Origin: Verrucomicrobiota bacterium
GTDB lineage: Bacteria; Verrucomicrobiota; Verrucomicrobiia; Opitutales; Opitutaceae
DNA: 64,000 nt
Direction of reading: 5' to 3'
Assembly (NCBI GenBank): GCA_016235555.1
Contig: JACRKC010000060.1
Location: forward strand, 85,951-149,950
Of the stretch, positions 46,377-56,900 are shown piece by piece. The notes beneath the pieces were generated by a model that was not told where the DNA came from, made no database searches, and saw only the letters and a list, made by a program, of their open reading frames with translations. The position numbers and the translations under genes are program-made. Numbering within the stretch: position 1 is the first letter of the stretch; every line of letters begins with the position of its first letter.

Positions 46377-49300
46377 ATGACCAACCCCCAACCCCGCCGC
46401 GCGACGTGCGGGGGTAGTCGTTTCTCGCTGACTTGCTTCTGCCTGCTGGCGGCCTTGGCCTTTCCGTCGCTCGTGCCGGCCGCGGAAGCGCAGAAGCGGC
46501 ACTTCGAGCTCGAAGCCGATCTGGCCGTGAACGCGCTGCGGAAGTTCGCCGCGCAATCCGGCACGGAGGTGCTCTTTGGCACGCGGACCGCGGAGAAAGT
46601 GCGCACCAATGCCGTCCGGGGCGAATACACCCCATACGAAGCGATGAAATTGCTCCTGGCGGGCACGGGCCTCGTCTCGACGCAGGATCGGGTGACGGGC
46701 GCCCTGACGATCTCGGCCGACCCCAACGCCCGGCAGGTGCCGCCAGGCGATCAGGCACGCGAATCCGAAAAAAAAAACGAACCGCAGACCGCCCACCCCC
46801 AGCGACCCATGAAAAAAAACAAAACCCTTGCCCGGCTGGCCAGTGTGCTCGCCCTGTTCTTCACTCCCGCCGTCCATTCAGCGGAGGGCGGCGGCATGAT
46901 CGCCGGGCGCGTCCTGAACGCGACGAACGGCAGCTACCTTGAGAACGCCCGCGTCACGATCCCGGACACCTCGCTCGTGGCGTTCACGGACTCGTCTGGA
47001 GAATACCGCTTCGCCGCGGTTCCGGCGGGACCGGTGCAGGTCACGGCCTTCCACACCGGGCTCTCCGGGCAGACGGCGACCGTCACCGTCACGGCCGGTC
47101 AGACCGTGCGGCAGGATTTCAGCCTCCAAACCAACGTGGATCGCAATGGCATCGTCAAACTCGGTGCCTTCGTCGTGTCGTCCTCCAAGGAGATGGACGG
47201 CGCGGCCATCGCGATCAACGAACGGCGGTTCGCGCCCAACGTGAAGGACGTCGTCGCCGCCGACGAGTTTGGGGCCATGAATGACGGGAATGTCGGCGAG
47301 ATGCTGAAATTCGTGCCGGGCGTGACGCTGGGCTATATCGGTGGCGAGCCGGGCCAGATCTCGCTCGACGGCGTCCCGCCCGACAATGTGCCGATCACGG
47401 TCGGCGGTTTCGATCTGGCGAGCGCCCGCATCAACACCCGTCGCGCGGTCGAACTCACGCAGTTTTCCATCAACAACGTCGCGCGCATCGAGGTGTCGCA
47501 CACCCCGACGCCGGAAATCACCGGCGCGGCCCTGGCGGGCTCGATCAACATGGTGCCGCGCAGCGCGTTCGAGCGGGCCACGCCGCGCTTCGACGTGAGC
47601 GCGTCGATCACGATGCACGAGCGCTATTCGAGCTTCCGGAAGACGCCCGGCCCGCTCTTCGAGCCCACCCGCAAGATTCAGCCGAGCCTCAATTTCTCCT
47701 ACCTCCGGCCCGTCAACGACCGGTTCGGCTTCACGATCTCCGGCGCCACGTCCGAACAATTCCTGTCGGCGGACTGGATGCAAAACATCCGGCGGGGCCT
47801 GAGCGATCCGACCAACGGCACGTCGTTCCCCGACACCACGCCGGACAAGCCCTACCTCACCCGCTACGACGTGCGCTCCGGCATGTTCGTCACCCGGCGC
47901 TCCTCCGTCGGGTCCACGCTCGATTTCAAGCTGAGTCCCAACGACAGCGTCTCCGTCTCGCTCCAGTATTCGTATTTCAACCAGCTGGTCGGTTATCATG
48001 TCCAGCGATACGAAGTCACCCGCGTCCTGCCGGGGGATTTCTCGCTCACCTCCACGCGCGGGGCTCCGGGCGCCGGCGTCGTCACGACCACCGACGTGGA
48101 CGACGACAAAGCCGGCACCACCTACATGCCTTCGATCACCTACCGCCACCGGGGGCCGGTTTGGACGGCGGAGGCGGGCGCCGGCCATTCCCACTCGACC
48201 AATGTCTTCGCCAATTTCTCCAAGGGCTTCTTCCGCTTCAGCTCCAAGCAACGGACCGGCCTCAACCTGTCGTTCGACAACATCTCGCACCTGCGGCCGG
48301 GGACGATCACGATCACCGATGCCGCCGGGGCGCCCGTCGATCCCGACAGCATCAATGTCGCCCCGTTGTTCGCCGCGCAATCGGCCAGCTATCAGGCGGC
48401 GAGCTTGCAACGCAGCGCCTTCGCCAACGTGCGCCGCGATTTCCCCGGCCGCGTGCCGCTGGCCCTGAAGGCGGGGGTGGACGTCCGCCAGATGGCGCGC
48501 GACATCAACCGCCTGCATACGCCGATTTTCAATTTCGTCGGCGCCGATGGCCTGTTCCAGTCGGCCGACGATGGCGCGGCGGTCGTCTTGGATCGAAGCC
48601 AGTCTCAACTTCCCGTGCCCTACGGGTTCCCGCGCACGGATCGAATCAGCAACAAGGCGCTGTTCGAGCTCTACAAGGCCCACCCGGGATACTTCGCCCT
48701 CGACGAGTTGTTTGCGTATAACACCCAGGTGACGGCCTCGAAATTCTCGGAGGAGATCGTCTCCTCGGCCTACCTCCGCGGGGACGCGCAGCTCTTCAAG
48801 CAGAGGCTCAAGCTCGTCGGCGGCGTCCGCGCCGAGCAAACCAACGTCAAAGGCGAAGGTTTGCTGACCGACCGGACCCGCAACCAGCAGCGGGACGCGA
48901 GGGGCAACGTGATCCTGGACGCGAACGGCCGGCCCGTTCCGATCACCACCTCGGCGCTGGAGGCGGCGAAGTTGACGAACATCGAGCGCGGGCTGCACGC
49001 GGAGAAGGAGTATCTTCGGTGGTTCCCGAGCCTCAATGCCAGCTTCGACGTGAAGCCCGATCTCATCGCGCGGGTCGGCCACTATTGGTCGATCGGCCGG
49101 CCCAATCTGGCGCAGTATGCCGGCACGCTCACGCTCCCCGACACGGGGAGTCTGCCGAGCACCAGCAACCGTTTCGCCGTCAACAACGCCGGCATCAAGG
49201 CGTGGAAAGCCCGCAGCACGAAGGCGACCTTGGAGTATTATTTCGGCCGCGTCGGCTTGATCTCCATCGGCGCATTTCGGCGCGACATCGAAAACTTCTT

Positions 49301-49883
49301 CGTCTCCTCGGTCGTCAAGGTCACGCCCGAGTTCCTCGCCTTGTATGGACTGAGGGGCGAGGACTATGACGGCTACGATGTGGCGACCCAAATCAACAGC
49401 CCGGACAAGGTCCGCATGGAGGGCTACAACCTCAACTACAAGCAGGCGCTCACCTTCCTGCCCGAGTGGGCGCGAGGTGTGCAGGTGTTCGCCAATTTCA
49501 GCGCCCTGCGCACCACCGGGGCGGGGGCGAACAATTTCACGGGCTATGTCCCGCGCACGGTGAACTGGGGCCTCAGCCTGTCGCGGCCCAAGTATAGTCT
49601 CAAAATCAACTGGAACCACCGCGAACGTGCGCGCAACAGTGTGATCACCGGCCGCGGCATCGAGCCGGGCACCTACGGCTGGGACGCGCAGCGCATGTAT
49701 GTCGATGCCAGCGCCGACTACCACCTCACGAAGCGAATCGCGGTGTTCGCCAGCGTCCGAAATCTCAACGACGCCATGATCGACTTCGAGATGGCCGGCC
49801 CGAGCACGCCGGAACGCTACCAGCTCTACAATCGCGAGGACCACGGCGCCGCGTGGGTCTTTGGTGTGAAGGGGAGTTTCTAG
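46377..49883 (+). CDS. TonB-dependent receptor 1 with STN domain (fused form)
   Basis: The frame encodes 1168 residues. It starts with a signal peptide (LTCFCLLAALAFPSLVPAAE), followed by an STN domain (HFELEADLAVNALRKFAAQS to TTQD/STQDRVTGALTISADP, about residues 38-120) that should touch FecR. After a short charged linker encoded by a run of ten A residues comes a second, complete signal-peptide-like sequence beginning at 46809 (MKKNKTLARLASVLALFFTP). Next are a carboxypeptidase-like beta domain (GGGMIAGRVLNATNGSYLEN), a plug (DGNVGEMLKFVPGVTLGYIG; GGFDLASARINTRRAVELTQ) and a barrel ending WVFGVKGSF. Two signal peptides in one chain are unusual. The second ATG could also be a true start, giving a 1024-residue receptor. 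It heads a unit with the Gfo/Idh gene four bases downstream. Confidence 0.9.
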   Translation: MTNPQPRRATCGGSRFSLTCFCLLAALAFPSLVPAAEAQKRHFELEADLAVNALRKFAAQSGTEVLFGTRTAEKVRTNAVRGEYTPYEAMKLLLAGTGLVSTQDRVTGALTISADPNARQVPPGDQARESEKKNEPQTAHPQRPMKKNKTLARLASVLALFFTPAVHSAEGGGMIAGRVLNATNGSYLENARVTIPDTSLVAFTDSSGEYRFAAVPAGPVQVTAFHTGLSGQTATVTVTAGQTVRQDFSLQTNVDRNGIVKLGAFVVSSSKEMDGAAIAINERRFAPNVKDVVAADEFGAMNDGNVGEMLKFVPGVTLGYIGGEPGQISLDGVPPDNVPITVGGFDLASARINTRRAVELTQFSINNVARIEVSHTPTPEITGAALAGSINMVPRSAFERATPRFDVSASITMHERYSSFRKTPGPLFEPTRKIQPSLNFSYLRPVNDRFGFTISGATSEQFLSADWMQNIRRGLSDPTNGTSFPDTTPDKPYLTRYDVRSGMFVTRRSSVGSTLDFKLSPNDSVSVSLQYSYFNQLVGYHVQRYEVTRVLPGDFSLTSTRGAPGAGVVTTTDVDDDKAGTTYMPSITYRHRGPVWTAEAGAGHSHSTNVFANFSKGFFRFSSKQRTGLNLSFDNISHLRPGTITITDAAGAPVDPDSINVAPLFAAQSASYQAASLQRSAFANVRRDFPGRVPLALKAGVDVRQMARDINRLHTPIFNFVGADGLFQSADDGAAVVLDRSQSQLPVPYGFPRTDRISNKALFELYKAHPGYFALDELFAYNTQVTASKFSEEIVSSAYLRGDAQLFKQRLKLVGGVRAEQTNVKGEGLLTDRTRNQQRDARGNVILDANGRPVPITTSALEAAKLTNIERGLHAEKEYLRWFPSLNASFDVKPDLIARVGHYWSIGRPNLAQYAGTLTLPDTGSLPSTSNRFAVNNAGIKAWKARSTKATLEYYFGRVGLISIGAFRRDIENFFVSSVVKVTPEFLALYGLRGEDYDGYDVATQINSPDKVRMEGYNLNYKQALTFLPEWARGVQVFANFSALRTTGAGANNFTGYVPRTVNWGLSLSRPKYSLKINWNHRERARNSVITGRGIEPGTYGWDAQRMYVDASADYHLTKRIAVFASVRNLNDAMIDFEMAGPSTPERYQLYNREDHGAAWVFGVKGSF
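46768..46777 (+). other. Poly-A tract (10 A) at STN/receptor junction 1
   Basis: Ten consecutive A residues between the STN domain and the internal ATG keep the frame fused. Removal of one A would shift the reading so that it ends at the TGA contained in CCATGA, overlapping the internal ATG by four bases, exactly as found in locus 2. Confidence 0.85.
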
Positions 49884-49887
49884 CGCG

Positions 49888-51351
49888 ATGAAACGCCGCA
49901 CCTTCCTGCAACCCGCCGCGGCCGCGGCCGGCGCCCGTTTTGCGGCGACCGCCCTGCCCACCTCCACGCGCGCGGCGCCGGCCGGAGCCAACGACGCGAT
50001 CCGCGTCGGCATCATCGGCCTCGGCATCATGGGGGGCGGCCATTTCAAACGGCTCGCGAAGCGGAAGGACGTGCGCGTGGTCGCGATCTGCGACGTGGAT
50101 CCGCGCGCGATTGCCCGCGCGCTGAAGGAGGCCGACCCGGCGCTCCCGGCGCCGTTCACCTGCACCGATTCGCGCGAGATCATGACCCGCGCGGACGTGG
50201 ATGCCATCATCATCGCGTCCCCGAATCATTGGCACGCCTTGCAGGCGGTATGGGGCTGCCAGGCAGGCAAGGACGTCTACGTCGAGAAGCCGATGAGCCA
50301 CACCGTATGGGAAGGCCGCAAGGTCCTCGAGGCCGCGGAAAAATACGGACGCATCGTGCAAGTCGGCACGCAGTATCGCTCCGAGACGGGGCTCGCGGCG
50401 GGCATCGACCATGTGCGCTCCGGCCAGCTGGGAAAACTGAGGCACGTGCATGCGGTCGGCTACAGCGGCCGCAAGGGGAGCGCGCGCCGCGCTCCTTGGT
50501 ATCCGGACTTTCTCGATTACAACCTGTATTGCGGACCGGCGCCGATGATCCCGCTCGAGCGCGCGGAGCTGCACTGGGAATGGCATTTGTGGTGGGCCAC
50601 GGGCAACGGCTGGCTCGGCAACAACGGCGCGCACATCCTCGACATCGCGCGGCGCTTCGCCGGGAAGGACGCCCCGCCGCGCCGCGTCCTCGGGCTCGGT
50701 GGTCGCTACGGCCCCGACTACTTCGACGACACCCCCAACACGCAGATGGCGATTTACGACTACGGCGATGTGCCGGTGATCTATGAGGGCCGCTCGCTTC
50801 CGACGAAACCTGGCGTGACGATGATGGATCAGGTGAACGGCATTCGCGTGGGCGTGGTGGCGCACTGCGAGGGCGGCTACGTCGCCGGGCTGGTCGGCTG
50901 CGCGGCGTATGATCCGAGCGGAAAAATCATCAAGCGGTTCGGTGGCGACGGCGGCCGGGGGCACATGGACAACTTCCTCGCCGCCGTGCGCAGCCGGCGC
51001 ACCGCGGACCTCGCCGCGCCCGCGATCGCGGGGCACGTGACCGCGGCGATGTGCCACTACGGCAACATCTCGCTGCGTGTCGGCGAGGCGGCCGGGGCCG
51101 GCACGATTGCGCGTGCGATGGAGCTGATCCCGGCTGCCGCGGAAATCTGCCGCTCCGTGCAGGAGCACCTGAAGATCCACGGCATCGATCCCGACCGGCA
51201 ACGCATGACGCTCGGCCCGTGGCTCGAAGTCGATCCCGCGACCGATGCCATCACGCAGGTAAGCTCGCGTGACGAGGCGGCGCTGGCGCGCGCCCGCTAC
51301 CTGCTGCACGAGGCGCAGCGCCCGCCGTTCGTGATTCCGGAGACGGTGTGA
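49888..51351 (+). CDS. Gfo/Idh/MocA family oxidoreductase, exported
   Basis: This 487-residue protein probably acts on sugars in the periplasm. A Tat-like signal begins MKRRTFLQPAAAAAGARFAA. The Rossmann motif is RVGIIGLGIMGGGHFKRLAK (about 38-57), and the catalytic block is DVYVEKPMSHTVWEGRKV with a standard EKP. The C-terminal substrate domain has NLYCGPAPMIPLERAELHWE and NNGAHILDIARRFAG. Exported members of this clan include GH109-type glycosidases, so a hydrolase-like NAD-dependent mechanism is possible. It starts four bases after the receptor 1 stop. The ribosome-binding sequence GGGGAG lies inside the receptor's last codons. Confidence 0.88.
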   Translation: MKRRTFLQPAAAAAGARFAATALPTSTRAAPAGANDAIRVGIIGLGIMGGGHFKRLAKRKDVRVVAICDVDPRAIARALKEADPALPAPFTCTDSREIMTRADVDAIIIASPNHWHALQAVWGCQAGKDVYVEKPMSHTVWEGRKVLEAAEKYGRIVQVGTQYRSETGLAAGIDHVRSGQLGKLRHVHAVGYSGRKGSARRAPWYPDFLDYNLYCGPAPMIPLERAELHWEWHLWWATGNGWLGNNGAHILDIARRFAGKDAPPRRVLGLGGRYGPDYFDDTPNTQMAIYDYGDVPVIYEGRSLPTKPGVTMMDQVNGIRVGVVAHCEGGYVAGLVGCAAYDPSGKIIKRFGGDGGRGHMDNFLAAVRSRRTADLAAPAIAGHVTAAMCHYGNISLRVGEAAGAGTIARAMELIPAAAEICRSVQEHLKIHGIDPDRQRMTLGPWLEVDPATDAITQVSSRDEAALARARYLLHEAQRPPFVIPETV

Positions 51352-51386
51352 ACCAGCCCCGCTCAATTGCACACCGACCACCACCC

Positions 51387-52949
51387 ATGAACTCCATCCG
51401 AGACAAGATCACGGCGGCGTGGTCCGCGTGCGCACTCATCGGCGCCTTGAGCGCAGGCGCGTTGATCGGCGACGCGAACGCGGCCGAGTCGACGGACGCG
51501 CAGCGCGCACGTCAGACGAATCCCCGTTCATTTGTCGACGGCACGAGGCACAGCGTTGTCACGCTCCGCGCGATCGATCTGAACCTCGGCGAAGCGACGG
51601 AGGTCACTTTGGCCGACAAATCGATCGCGAAGGTGAGGCTGCTGAAACTCGACGAAAAGACCGACTCGATGGCGAAGGCCGTGCGAGAGGCGAAAGTGCT
51701 GGTGGAGGTCAACGGCGAGCGGACCTGGCTCACGAGTGCGAATTACAACCTCCCGCAGCTCGTCGGCGGCGTGCAGATCGACTGCCCGATCACACGCGGC
51801 TACTACGCGAACAGCGGCGACGACGCCTGGGGCCTCGAAAAAAACGCCCGGCTGCGCCTTTGGCCGAAAGGTGCGCCGTGGATCGAGCCGGGCACGTTTG
51901 TGTATCCCGTCAAACAGCGCTGGTTCGCCACCGCGACGCAGTTCTCCAACGAGCCGACCTACGTCGATGGCGGTGACAAGCCCGACCGCAAAATGATCTA
52001 CTATCACAACGACCTCGACTTCGGCGGCTGCGAGGGCCTCACCGAGGTTGTCGCCGCGACCGACGGCCTCGTCGTAACCGTTGCAGGGCGGACGCTGCCC
52101 GGCTACACGAGCACCCCGGTGCGGCCGCGTTACGATGTGGTCTATCTGCTCGATGAGCGCGGCTGGTATTACCGCTACAGCCACCTGCACACGATCGACC
52201 CCGCCATTCAGGCGGGCTCTCGCGTGAAGATGGGCCAGCGCATCGGCCTGCTGGGCAAAGAGGGAGGGAGCGGCGGCTGGACGCATCTGCACTTCGGCAT
52301 CAAGAGCCGCCAACCCTCCGGGAAATGGGGCACGGAGGAGGCCTATGCCTTCGCGTGGGAGGCGTATCAGCGCGAAAACAAACCCGCCATCCTCGCCGTG
52401 GCCCGCCCGCATCATTTCATCCGCGCCGGCGAGACGATCACGCTCGATGCCTCGAAGTCCTGGTCGTCGAGCTCCATCAAGAACTACGACTGGATTTTCA
52501 CGGACGGCCAGACCACCTCTGGCGCAAAGATCGAGCGCGCCTACGCGAAACCCGGCGCCTACAGCGAAATTCTCAAAGTCACCGACGCGGCCGGAAACGT
52601 CAGCTACGACTTCGCCATCGTCCAGGTCATGGGCGGCGATGACAAAAAGCCGCCCCCAACCATTCACGCGACCTTCTGGCCCACGACCGGCGTCAAACCC
52701 GGCACCGAGGTCACCTTCAAAGTCCGCACCTTCCGGGCCACGGGCGGCGAAATCTGGGACTTCGGCGATGGCACGCCCAAAGTCACCGTGAAGTCGGATG
52801 GCAACGCCAAGGCCCTCGCCAAAGACGGCTACGCCATCACGAAACACGCCTTCACGAAAACCGGCGATCACCTCGTGAAAGTCGAGCACAGCAATGTGCG
52901 CGGCGAAACCGCCACGGGGCATCTGTGGGTGCGCGTGGAGGATCGTTGA
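51387..52949 (+). CDS. M23 metallopeptidase with PKD domains, secreted
   Basis: This 520-residue secreted protein has a zinc peptidase domain and two PKD-like beta domains. The ATG at 51387 gives a signal peptide (ACALIGALSAGALIGDANA); a GTG at 51348 overlapping the Gfo/Idh stop is an alternative. The M23 (LytM) region spans about residues 190-315, with IYYHNDLDFGGCEGL holding the first His/Asp ligands, then YYRYSHLHTID and GGWTHLHFGI with the HxH ligand. PKD domains follow (ITLDASKSWSSSSIKNYDWI; EIWDFGDGTPKVTV). Related enzymes cut peptide bonds in peptidoglycan or other crosslinked polymers. In this cluster the target may be external. Confidence 0.85.
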   Translation: MNSIRDKITAAWSACALIGALSAGALIGDANAAESTDAQRARQTNPRSFVDGTRHSVVTLRAIDLNLGEATEVTLADKSIAKVRLLKLDEKTDSMAKAVREAKVLVEVNGERTWLTSANYNLPQLVGGVQIDCPITRGYYANSGDDAWGLEKNARLRLWPKGAPWIEPGTFVYPVKQRWFATATQFSNEPTYVDGGDKPDRKMIYYHNDLDFGGCEGLTEVVAATDGLVVTVAGRTLPGYTSTPVRPRYDVVYLLDERGWYYRYSHLHTIDPAIQAGSRVKMGQRIGLLGKEGGSGGWTHLHFGIKSRQPSGKWGTEEAYAFAWEAYQRENKPAILAVARPHHFIRAGETITLDASKSWSSSSIKNYDWIFTDGQTTSGAKIERAYAKPGAYSEILKVTDAAGNVSYDFAIVQVMGGDDKKPPPTIHATFWPTTGVKPGTEVTFKVRTFRATGGEIWDFGDGTPKVTVKSDGNAKALAKDGYAITKHAFTKTGDHLVKVEHSNVRGETATGHLWVRVEDR

Positions 52950-53211
52950 ACTTTCCCGGCATCCCAGCTGACGGAATGCTTCCTGACTAGAGCAGCGCCC
53001 CGGAAGAAACGTGACATCGCAACGCCGGGTAGCTGCGTGAGCGAGTGGCTCGCCCGGAAACCACTCGCTCACGCTCGCGGCTACACCCCACGAAATCTCG
53101 GTGTCGCTGCACCAGGGCGTGTTTTCAAAATGGCGTTTGGGTAGGCCAGCGCGCTTGCGCGCGCCCAATCCGCGCTCGCAAGCGAGCTGACCTACAGAGG
53201 CTCGCACAATT

Positions 53212-53355
53212 GAGTGACACGCGGTGGTTCGGGGAGCGCCCGCGTCCCGCGGGCTGTCCTCGGCGTCTCGCCGAGGATTTCGGAGGTGCCGGCGAGACGC
53301 CGGCACCAGCACCCGAGACGGGTGCGCTCCCCGAACCACCGAACTCTTTGTCACC
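53212..53355. repeat. R8 element, direct orientation
   Basis: The ends are GAGTGACACGCGGTGGTTCG and CGAACCACCGAACTCTTTGT (inverted). The interior has nested palindromes such as TCCTCGGCGTCTCGCCGAGGA and GGTGCCGGCGAGACGCCGGC. An inverted copy closes the window at 63868-64000, so the two copies flank the region with STN receptors 2 and 3, the acyltransferase and the GH-A-like gene. Confidence 0.8.
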
Positions 53356-53443
53356 CTATTTCGCGGGACTCAGTAAGAAGAGCCATGGCCGAAGGATTGG
53401 CATTTTGGAGACGCGCCCTGCTCACTCCTTCAATTTGTCGTAG

Positions 53444-53474
53444 GGAAATTCCGAGGGAATCGAGTCTCACTTTC
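53444..53474 (+). promoter_or_regulatory. Candidate FecI-type promoter of STN locus 2
   Basis: GGAAAT at 53444-53449 and TCTC at 53465-53468 are separated by 15 bases, six bases before the ATG at 53475. The motif block is conserved with loci 1 and 3 although the DNA further upstream is different. Confidence 0.5.
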
Positions 53475-53909
53475 ATGACCAGACCCCAGCCCCGCCGCGC
53501 GATGTGCGGGAGCCGTCGTTTCTCGCTGACTTGCTTCTGCCTGCTGGCGGCGTTCGCGTTCCCTTCGCTCGTCCCGGCCGCGGAAACGCGGAAACGGCAC
53601 TTCGAGCTGGAAGCCGATCTGGCCGTGAACGCGCTGCGGAAGTTCGCCGCGCAATCCGGCACGGAGGTGCTCTTTGGCACGCGGACCGCGGAGAAAGTGC
53701 GCACGAATACCGTCCGGGGAGAGTTCACGCCGTATGAGGCGATGAAGCTGCTCCTGGCCGGCACGGGCCTCGTCTCGACGCAGGATCGGACGACGGGCGC
53801 CCTGACGATTTCGGCCGATCCCAACGCCCGGAGGTTGCCGCCAGGCGATCAGGCACGCGAATCCAAAAAAAAAACGAACCGCAGACCGCCCAACCCCAGC
53901 GACCCATGA
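53475..53909 (+). CDS. STN-domain protein, separate gene (locus 2)
   Basis: This 144-residue protein consists of a signal peptide (LTCFCLLAAFAFPSLVPAAE) and an STN domain (HFELEADLAVNALRKFAAQS; GTRTAEKVRTNTVRGEFTPY; MKLLLAGTGLVSTQDRTTGA), almost identical to those of receptors 1 and 3. After the domain the frame passes through ten A residues and ends ESKKKTNRRPPNPSDP at a TGA that overlaps the ATG of the receptor by four bases. Compared with locus 1 the linker lacks one base (a G before the A-run). It is either a natural split gene, made whole by slippage on the A-run, or an accidental frameshift with both halves intact. Confidence 0.85.
   Translation: MTRPQPRRAMCGSRRFSLTCFCLLAAFAFPSLVPAAETRKRHFELEADLAVNALRKFAAQSGTEVLFGTRTAEKVRTNTVRGEFTPYEAMKLLLAGTGLVSTQDRTTGALTISADPNARRLPPGDQARESKKKTNRRPPNPSDP
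53865..53874 (+). other. Poly-A tract (10 A) at STN/receptor junction 2
   Basis: A run of ten A residues, preceded by ATCC rather than ATCCG as in locus 1. Adding one A would fuse the STN protein in frame with the receptor, giving the locus 1 arrangement. Confidence 0.85.
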
Positions 53910-56900
53910 AAAAAAACAAAACCCTCGTCCGGCTGGCCAGTGTGCTCGCCCTGTTCCTCACTCCCGCCGCCCATTCAGCCGAGGGCGGCGGCATGATCGC
54001 CGGGCGCGTCCTCAACGCCACGAACGACCGCTACCTCGACAATGCGCGTGTCCTGATCAAAGACACCTCGTTCGTAACGTTCACGGACTCTTCCGGCGAA
54101 TACCGCTTCGCCGGGGTGCCGCCGGGACAAGTGCAGGTCTTCGCCTTCCACACCGGACTTGCCGAGCAGTCGGCGACCATCACGGTCAGGGCCGGCCAGA
54201 CGGCGCGGCAGGATTTCAGTCTTCAGGCCGTGGCGATCCGCGACGGGGTGGTGAAGCTCGACCAGTTTGTCGTAGCGACGTCCAAGGAGATGGATGGCGC
54301 CGCCATCGCCATCAACGAGCGGCGGTTTGCACCCAACATCAAGGACGTCGTCGCCGCCGACGAGTTTGGCACGATGGCCGACGGGAATGTCGGCGAGCTG
54401 CTGAAATTTGTGCCGGGCGTGACGCTGTCCTACATCGCCGGCGAGGCGGCTTCCATCTCGCTCGACGGCGCCGGGGCCGACAATGTGCCGATCACGGTCG
54501 GCGGCTTCGAGCTGGCCAGCGCCCGCATCAACACCAATCGCGCGGTCGAGCTTTCACAGTTCTCCGTCAACAACGTCGCGCGCATCGAGGTGTCGCACAC
54601 CCCTACGCCGGAAACTCCAGGCACGGCGCTGGCCGGCTCGATCAACATGGTGCCGCGCAGCGCGTTCGAGCGGGCGAGGCCGGTCTTCAACGCGAGTGTC
54701 TCGTTTACGATGATCGACCGCCCGGACCTTGGGGACATCTTCCGGAAGACTCCGGGCCCGCTCTTCAAGTCCAGCCGCAAGGCGCTTCCCGGCTTCAATT
54801 TCTCCTACCTCCATCCCGTCAACGACCGCTTCGGTTTCACGATCTCCGGCTCCACTTCCGCGCAAAACCTTTGGTCGGACTGGATGAACAACACCTGGCG
54901 GGGGACGACCACCACGACCAACGGCACGACCTTTCCCGACCCCGCGCCGGGCCAGCCCTACCGCAGCGCGTATACTGTGCGCTTTGGCCAGAATTACTCG
55001 GAGCGCTCGTCCATCGCCGCGACGCTCGATTTCAAGCTGAGCCGCAACGACAGCCTGTCCGTCTCGTTCCAGTATGGGTATTTCCATGGGATGGGAAATT
55101 ATCGCAACACTACCCACACGATTACCCGGGTTCTGCCGGGGGACTTCTCGTCCGCATTCACGCATGGGGCTCCGGGCTCCGGAACCGTCACCACCCTCAA
55201 GCGAACCGACGACAAGTCCGGCACCACCTACATGCCGTCGATCGCCTACCAACACCGGGGGCCGCTTTGGCGGGCCGAGGCCGGTGCGGGCTTCTCGCGC
55301 TCCACCAATCGCTTCAACCAGATTCCTCAAGGATTCTTCCAGTCGAACAATATGTCGATATCCGGCCTCACCATCTGGTTCGATGACAACGCATCGCTGC
55401 GTCCTGGAAGAATCACGGTTACCGATGGGGTCACGGGCGCTCCCGTCGATCCATTCAAGTTGAGCAGTTTCCGGCTCACTCAAGCCTACGGCGACGGCTA
55501 TCAGGCGATAAATGCGCGACGCACCGGTTACGCCAATGTGCGCCGCGATTTCTTCGGCCGCGTGCCCCTCTCCTTGAAGGCGGGAGTGGATGTCAACCAA
55601 TCGATCCGCGACCTCACCCGCCGGAACTCGCCGACTTACGCTTACGTCGGCCGCGACGGCAGTGCCAATACGGCCGACGACATTGTGCCGGTCGCCCCGG
55701 ATCCGGGCTTTTCTCAGATGCGGATGCCCTTCGGTTTTAACCGCACCGAGAGGGTTAGCAACAAGACGCTGTTCGAGTTCTTCAAGGCCAATCCGACCTA
55801 CTTCGTCCTCGACGAGGTGGCGACCTACAATACTCAGATGACGAATTCGAAATATTCCGAGGAGATCGTCTCCGCGGCCTATTTCCGCGGGGACACGCAA
55901 TTTTTCAAGGGCCGGCTCAAGCTGGTGGGCGGCGTCCGCGCCGAGCAAACCAACGTCAAAGGCGAGGGCAAACTCACCGACTCGACCCTCAATTACCAGC
56001 GAAACGCCAAAGGCGATGTCATCCTGGGCGCGAATGGCCGGCCGCTGCCGATCACCACCTCGACGTTGGAAGCGACGAAGTTGACGAACGTCGAACGCGG
56101 GCTGCACGCGAAAAAAGAGTATCTGCGCTGGTTTCCCAGCCTCAACGCCAGCTACGACGTGACGGGCAACCTCGTCGCCCGGATCGGGCACTATTGGTCG
56201 ATTGGCCGGCCCAATCTCGTGCAATATGCCGGCGCCATCACGCTCCCCGATACCGAGAGCCTGCCGAGCTCCGGCAACCGTTTCACCATCAACAATGCCG
56301 GCATCAAGGCGTGGAATGCCCGCAGCACGAAGGCGACGCTCGAGTATTATTTCAGCCAGGTTGGCCTGATTTCCATCGGCGGATTTCGGCGCGACATAGA
56401 TAATTTCTTCGTTTCCTCGGTTTTCCCGGCCACGCCCGAGTTCCTCGCCTTGTATGGATTGGATGCCGCGGAGTATGACGGCTATGACGTGTCCACGCAG
56501 ATCAACAGCCCGAACAAGGCGCGCATGGAGGGATACAACGTCAACTACAAGCAGGCGCTCACCTTCCTGCCCGAGTGGGCGCGGGGCGTGCAGGTCTTCG
56601 CCAACTTCAATGCCCTGCGCGCCACCGGCACGGGCGCTGGCAGTTTCACGGGCTACATCCCGCGCACCGTCAATTGGGGTTTCAGCCTGTCACGGCCCAA
56701 GTATAATTTCAGGATCAATTGGAATCACCGCGAGCGTGCGCGCACCGGCTTGGTCAGCGGCCGTGGCATCGAGCCGGACACCTACAGTTGGAACGCGCAG
56801 CGCATGTATGTGGACGGCAGCGCCGAATATAACATCACGAAGCGGGTGGTCGTGTTTGCGAGCGTCCGCAATCTCAACAGCGAACCGGAAATCACCGAAG

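Larger units (their letters stand above)
52950..53474. other. Gap with three palindromic elements upstream of STN locus 2
   Basis: It contains a palindrome at 53030-53084 (GTAGCTGCGTGAGCGAGTGG and CCACTCGCTCACGCTCGCGG), a second at 53138-53198 (GTAGGCCAGCGCGCTTGCGC and GCTCGCAAGCGAGCTGACCT) and the long R8 element at 53212-53355. No gene was seen. The conserved promoter motif starts at 53444. Confidence 0.65.

Noticed and set aside
46878..50213. 1111-codon open frame opposite receptor 1
   Set aside because: Repetitive Arg/Asp/Val-rich composition without domains; it mirrors the codon pattern of the receptor.
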